Assembly: GCF_019216885.1 (NCBI RefSeq)
Contig: NZ_JAAQRC020000003.1
Span: forward strand, 62,001-126,000
Direction of reading: 5' to 3'
From: Methylobacterium sp. SyP6R
GTDB lineage: Bacteria > Pseudomonadota > Alphaproteobacteria > Rhizobiales > Beijerinckiaceae
DNA length: 64,000 nt
Positions 60,551 through 64,000 of this stretch are shown piece by piece. How positions within the stretch are numbered: position 1 is the stretch's first letter; each line of letters opens with the position of its first letter. Made by a program: the position numbers and the translations under genes. A model generated the notes under the pieces. It saw only the letters and a program-made list of their open reading frames with translations, was not told the origin of the DNA and made no database searches.

Positions 60551-60631
60551 AGTGCACCTCACAAAACTCCCGTTGCGCCGACGCTGCCACAGCGAGCGAC
60601 GACGGCGATCGGGAGTTTTGTGAGAGACACT
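60551..60631. repeat. Imperfect 22-base inverted repeat between convergent genes
   Basis: Arms 60551-60572 and 60610-60631 share CTCACAAAACTCCCG exactly and AGTG at the outer end, with three mismatches. The 37-base interior is itself partly symmetrical. It may be a very short MITE or IS-end pair; the transcript could also fold and end both convergent operons. No flanking target duplication is evident. Confidence 0.6.
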
Positions 60632-60733
60632 CAGTCGCAAGCTCGCCCGAAGCATGCTTCGGGCGGGCCGCCGCTGCGGTTGGCAGCAGCAGCGACCGGC
60701 TCGTGGGGTTGGCACGTGACCCCGCGGCCGGCG

Positions 60734-62236
60734 TCAGGCGAGATGCCAGCCGGTCTCGATCTCGGCCGCGTGGTGCAGCGTTGCCTCGAGACTCTCGGCG
60801 ATGGCGACCGTCACGCTCGCGCGCGAGACGCCGCTGTCGAGCTGGCCGGTCCAGGTCGCGAGGCCGCCCGCCTCGGCGTGGCGGCCCAGCGCGTTGAGAT
60901 AGATCGCATCGACGAATTGCGCGTTGTTCAAGCCCCCGACCTTGGCCTGGACCTCCGGGGCCTGCAGGAACGACCCGGTGATGAGCTCGAGCGAGGTGCC
61001 GTGATCGACCGCTGCCGTCCAGGCCGCGAGACCGCCGGAATCGGGGGCACGCCCGAGAACGCCGTAATAGAGCCGCGCGACCTCCGCGGCCTCCGGGTTC
61101 GGTACGTAGACGCCGGCGTCGAAGGTGCTCTTCAGGTTCGCCACATGCTCGGGTGAGAGGGCAAAGCCCAAGGCGACGTCGGCCCGGCTCGTGCCCGCAT
61201 CGAGCGCGGCCGTCCACGCCGCGAGGCCACCGGGATCGGACGGTCGGTCGAGGGCGGTGCGGTAGAGCTGCTCGACGAAGTCGGCATTGCCGAGCGCTCC
61301 GGTCCGTGCCTGTCCCTCCGGCGAGGCGAGGAACGCCTTCGCGATGTCGTGCAGCGGCGTGCCGGTCTGCACCGCGTCGATCCAGGCCCCGAAGCCGAGC
61401 GGATCGGGAGCGCGGCCGAGCAACGCGTCGTAGAGCAGGTAGACCTGACCGCCGAAGCCCTGCGCATCGTGGACGATCGTCCCGAACTGCAGCTTGTCGT
61501 AGGTCGAGACGGTGAGGCCGAGGTCCCGCAGGATCGCCAGGTCGAGGGGCGAGATCGAACGGGATTCGCCCGCGGCGAGGCCCGTGCCACCCATGAGATC
61601 CTTGCTCAGCGGATCAGAGGCGCTGTTGGCGAGGTGGTAGTATTGTTCGCCGTTCTTGATCGTCGTCACGGGAACAGGGCCGCCATACACGGCCTGCGCG
61701 TTCGCCCCGGTGAAGTAAGCCGTCCCGTCGGGCTGCAGCGCGACCAGCCGGTCCCAGGTCGTCTCGGTATTGGCCGGCAGCGCCCCGGTGGCAGGGTCAC
61801 GGGCTCCGGAGATGCCGAGGGCATGGCCGATCTCGTGGGTCAGGATCGAGACCGCGTCGTACTTACCGCGCGGCACGCTGCCGCCCGAGGACGGCGCAGG
61901 GTTGAGATAGAGACTCGAGAGCAAGTCGGCATTGACGTTGATGGTCAGGTCGGGAGCGGCCCCGTTGACGTCGAGGCCGGTGAGCAGCTCGGTGATGACA
62001 TTGCTCTGCGTGACGGTGCGAGCACCATCCCTGTCGACGGCGAGTTCGAGCGCCGGACCGGCATCGGCCAGGAACCCTCCCGCAAGCGAGACGAGGTTGA
62101 GCTGGACATCGACCGAGCCTTTCCCGGTGATGTAGCTGGCCCAGGCGTCGAGCGCCGCCCGCGTGTCGGTCAGCAGCGACGCATCCTCGGGACGCTTCTG
62201 CGGGTCGTTGAGGTTGATGGTGTAGGAGAAGGGCAT
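60734..62236 (-). CDS. Secreted zincin-like protein with DUF4214-like repeats
   Basis: The 500-residue protein begins MPFSYTINLNDPQKRPEDAS without a signal peptide. The N-terminal domain (about 1-270) has the zincin motif HEIGHALG at 134-141 (H134, E135, H138). The next residues, ISGARD, lack the third metzincin histidine at the usual place. The C-terminal half (about 275-500) has repeated units such as YLLYDALLGRAPDPLGFGAW, LYRTALDRPSDPGGLAAW, LYYGVLGRAPDSGGLAAW and IYLNALGRHAEAGGLATW, typical of DUF4214 repeats in type I secreted proteins. It is convergent with the PrtD/PrtE pair, which could export it. It may be a metalloprotease or adhesin. ATG 62236 is used; ATG 62281 is in frame. Confidence 0.85.
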   Translation of the reverse strand: MPFSYTINLNDPQKRPEDASLLTDTRAALDAWASYITGKGSVDVQLNLVSLAGGFLADAGPALELAVDRDGARTVTQSNVITELLTGLDVNGAAPDLTINVNADLLSSLYLNPAPSSGGSVPRGKYDAVSILTHEIGHALGISGARDPATGALPANTETTWDRLVALQPDGTAYFTGANAQAVYGGPVPVTTIKNGEQYYHLANSASDPLSKDLMGGTGLAAGESRSISPLDLAILRDLGLTVSTYDKLQFGTIVHDAQGFGGQVYLLYDALLGRAPDPLGFGAWIDAVQTGTPLHDIAKAFLASPEGQARTGALGNADFVEQLYRTALDRPSDPGGLAAWTAALDAGTSRADVALGFALSPEHVANLKSTFDAGVYVPNPEAAEVARLYYGVLGRAPDSGGLAAWTAAVDHGTSLELITGSFLQAPEVQAKVGGLNNAQFVDAIYLNALGRHAEAGGLATWTGQLDSGVSRASVTVAIAESLEATLHHAAEIETGWHLA

Positions 62237-62413
62237 GTCAGTCGAGGACCCGGACCGCGCGTTCGGCTCCAGAGGTCTCATTCCTTCATACGGCTGTCAA
62301 AGCACGTTTCGATTTGTGCTCGCACATCACCAACTTAAAAGATCTGTGTTGCCTCCACGACATAGTCCGCCGTCGTCCTTCCCGCATTGCGGGAAGTTGC
62401 ACTGCAATCACCT

Positions 62414-63697
62414 TCAGCGCGCCAGAAGGGACTGGTAGAGGGAGACGAACTCGTCGTTCATTGCCGCGATGCTGCGGGGCGGTGCGACCTGAGCCTGGAG
62501 CGTGCGCCACAGCCCGTCCTCGTGCAGGCCGCGGGAGAAGGTTCGCGCCAGGTCCATCCAGTCGTTCGGCCGCACGTGCAGGCCGTCCCGCCCGTGGCTC
62601 ACCGCCTCGCGCAGGCCGCCGATCCCTGAGCAGATCACCGGCCGACCGGCCAGGAAGGCCTCCTGGATGACGACCGGCGCGTTCTCCCACCAGATTGACG
62701 GCACCACGACCCAGCCCCAGCCGCGCATATGGGCGACGACGGCCTCCGGATCGTAGACGCCGTGGAACATCAGGCTGCCGGTCCAGCGGTCGAGGCCGGA
62801 AAGCAGGTCCTGACACTCGGGCATCGCGCGCACGCGCGCCGCGTCGCAGCCAAACACGGCGAAGCGGGCGGCCGGCCCCTCCCTCTCCAGGAAGGCCAGG
62901 GCTGCCCTGAGAAAGACGTCGATGCCCTTGTAGGGCGTGGGCTGGCCGAAGAACGCGAAGCTGCGGGGGAGGTCCTGCGGGAGACTGGCCGACGCATACT
63001 GGACACCTCCTCCGAACGCCTCGGGCGCGAGGTCCGACGTGCCGTTGCGGATCAATCGGACCTCGTCGGATAGGCCGGCGGCAGCGACCCGCGCGGCCAG
63101 GAACGCGCTCGGGGCGGTGACGGCGTCGAAGGTCGCGATCATCTGGCGCATCAGGGCAGCGCGCAGGGCGAATTCCTCCCTGGCGTGCTCGGGAAAGCAG
63201 ACGTGGCAATCGACCGGCGAGGCGCGGGTGCAGAGCTGGCGCGAGTTCCGCTTTACCATCTGGCCGTGCTGGTGGCAGATCGCGAGGTATTCGTGCAGCG
63301 TCAGCACGAAGACGGCGTCGGGAAAGCGCCGGCGCAAGGCGGCGGCCGCGTTCGTTCCCAGCCCGAAGAAGTGGTGGAAGTGGAAGACGTTGACGTGGCG
63401 CTCGGCGCAGAGGTCGGCGATCGCCTCGAACAGGGCTTCGTCGCTGCTGGCGCCCAGGAAGGGATCGTAGCCCTGCGAGTCGAGGAGGTACTCGTCGCGA
63501 TCGTACGCAACGATGCGCTCGTCCCGGGAAAACAGCGAGACGGCGCCCGGCACGTGGCGGGGCAGCGTCGCGAGCAAGGTCGCCCGGCCGAGGCGCTCGC
63601 GCAGCTGCACGAACGACCGGTGCGCCAGGATCTCGCCCCCGCCCTTGCTCAAGGCCGGGTGAGCGTGAGCCAGGATGGCGACGCGCAGATCGGTCAT
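62414..63697 (-). CDS. GT4-family glycosyltransferase
   Basis: The 427-residue protein has a GT-B fold. The N-terminal domain has VAILAHAHPALSKGGGEIL and HFHHFFGLGTNAAAAL with a CHQHGQM...CTRASPVDCHVCF cysteine cluster. The C-terminal donor-binding domain has FFGQPTPYKGIDVFLRAA and the GT4 signature PSIWWENAPVVIQEAFLAGRPVICSGIGGLREAV. It probably adds sugars to a surface polysaccharide or glycoconjugate from a nucleotide sugar. The stop of the small upstream gene overlaps its ATG. The cysteine cluster is unusual and may bind metal. Confidence 0.9.
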   Translation of the reverse strand: MTDLRVAILAHAHPALSKGGGEILAHRSFVQLRERLGRATLLATLPRHVPGAVSLFSRDERIVAYDRDEYLLDSQGYDPFLGASSDEALFEAIADLCAERHVNVFHFHHFFGLGTNAAAALRRRFPDAVFVLTLHEYLAICHQHGQMVKRNSRQLCTRASPVDCHVCFPEHAREEFALRAALMRQMIATFDAVTAPSAFLAARVAAAGLSDEVRLIRNGTSDLAPEAFGGGVQYASASLPQDLPRSFAFFGQPTPYKGIDVFLRAALAFLEREGPAARFAVFGCDAARVRAMPECQDLLSGLDRWTGSLMFHGVYDPEAVVAHMRGWGWVVVPSIWWENAPVVIQEAFLAGRPVICSGIGGLREAVSHGRDGLHVRPNDWMDLARTFSRGLHEDGLWRTLQAQVAPPRSIAAMNDEFVSLYQSLLAR

Positions 63698-63990
63698 GCC
63701 GCGGCCTTCCGGTCGGCCGGGACGATCGCCTCGAGGCAGTCGCGGACCAGGCCGATCGCCTCGCGCGCATGCAGCGAGACGGGCGGCGGGGCGACCTGCA
63801 CGACCCCGTCCGCGCCGTCGGCCAGGGTTTCCAGTACCTCGAGACCGCGAAAGAGATCGAGGACGAGACCGAGGGCGGAGGCGTAGCAGCGCCGCCCGGC
63901 GAGCACCGTGCGGATGTCGGCGGCGCGCGCGAGAACCGGGTAGAAGCCGCTGAGCGGGAAATCGCGCGGGCGCATGGCAGGACCGTCCAT
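63694..63990 (-). CDS. Small protein upstream of the glycosyltransferase (start uncertain)
   Basis: Up to 98 residues (MDGPAMRPRDFPLSGFYPVLARAADIR...) with helical, leucine-rich content (LGLVLDLFRGLEVLETLADG). No family is recognised. The frame stays open to the right edge of the window, so the true start could be ATG 63975, 63990 or beyond. Its stop overlaps the glycosyltransferase ATG, so the two are probably coupled. Confidence 0.6.
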   Translation of the reverse strand: MDGPAMRPRDFPLSGFYPVLARAADIRTVLAGRRCYASALGLVLDLFRGLEVLETLADGADGVVQVAPPPVSLHAREAIGLVRDCLEAIVPADRKAAA

Positions 63991-64000
63991 GAGTGCAAGC

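Overview
The window is GC-rich (roughly 65-70 percent in the core genes) with a few AT-rich patches. It looks like part of a large conjugative plasmid, or an integrated conjugative element, of an alphaproteobacterium in the Hyphomicrobiales. Methylobacterium or a close relative is the best guess. The reasons are the Ti-plasmid-like traA/traC/traD/traG set, a MucR-type regulator, a strawberry-notch-like/Toprim/DUF2493 plasmid gene set, and insertion-sequence remnants of kinds common in that genus. No rRNA, tRNA, CRISPR array or replication-initiation gene was recognised.

Region 1 (1-18.9 kb) is a plasmid backbone segment interrupted by an accessory island. The 3' end of a strawberry-notch-like gene is followed by an intact Toprim gene. 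About 15 kb downstream, a second N-terminally truncated Toprim copy lies in the same orientation and is followed by a DUF2493 gene. Between these roughly 0.93-kb direct repeats lie an AT-rich orphan gene, a serine recombinase, an IS630-type fragment, a small membrane protein, a methyltransferase, a 2H phosphoesterase, a GNAT acetyltransferase, a MITE-like element with a 4-bp target duplication, a family of short palindromes, and a complete type I secretion operon (ABC transporter, HlyD adaptor, small membrane protein, 970-residue repeat protein).

Region 2 (19-50.5 kb) is the conjugation machinery. DNA processing is of Ti/rhizobial type: TraG coupling protein, TraD, TraC, a MobQ-like oriT, and TraA relaxase-helicase. 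The transfer channel is instead of Dot/Icm (IncI, MPF-I) type. One minus-strand operon carries a DsbC-like protein, DotI, DotH, DotG, DotO and small membrane proteins. One plus-strand operon carries a DotE-like protein, DotC, DotB, an M15 peptidase, IcmT, an M23 peptidase, three TraW-like paralogues, DotA and a 454-residue protein. Many junctions are ATGA, GTGA or TGATG overlaps, so production of the subunits is probably translationally coupled. A small gene, a Fic-domain protein with a Bep/VbhT-like layout and a DotM-like membrane protein are wedged between traA and the channel operons.

Region 3 (50.5-64 kb) is a second accessory zone. It holds a Hint-domain protein, a decayed IS1182-type transposase, a MucR-like regulator, an inositol-monophosphatase-like enzyme, a fused nucleotidyltransferase-HEPN protein, a second type I secretion pair (PrtD/PrtE type), a HExxH protein with DUF4214-like repeats that is a plausible substrate of that exporter, and a GT4 glycosyltransferase with a small partner.
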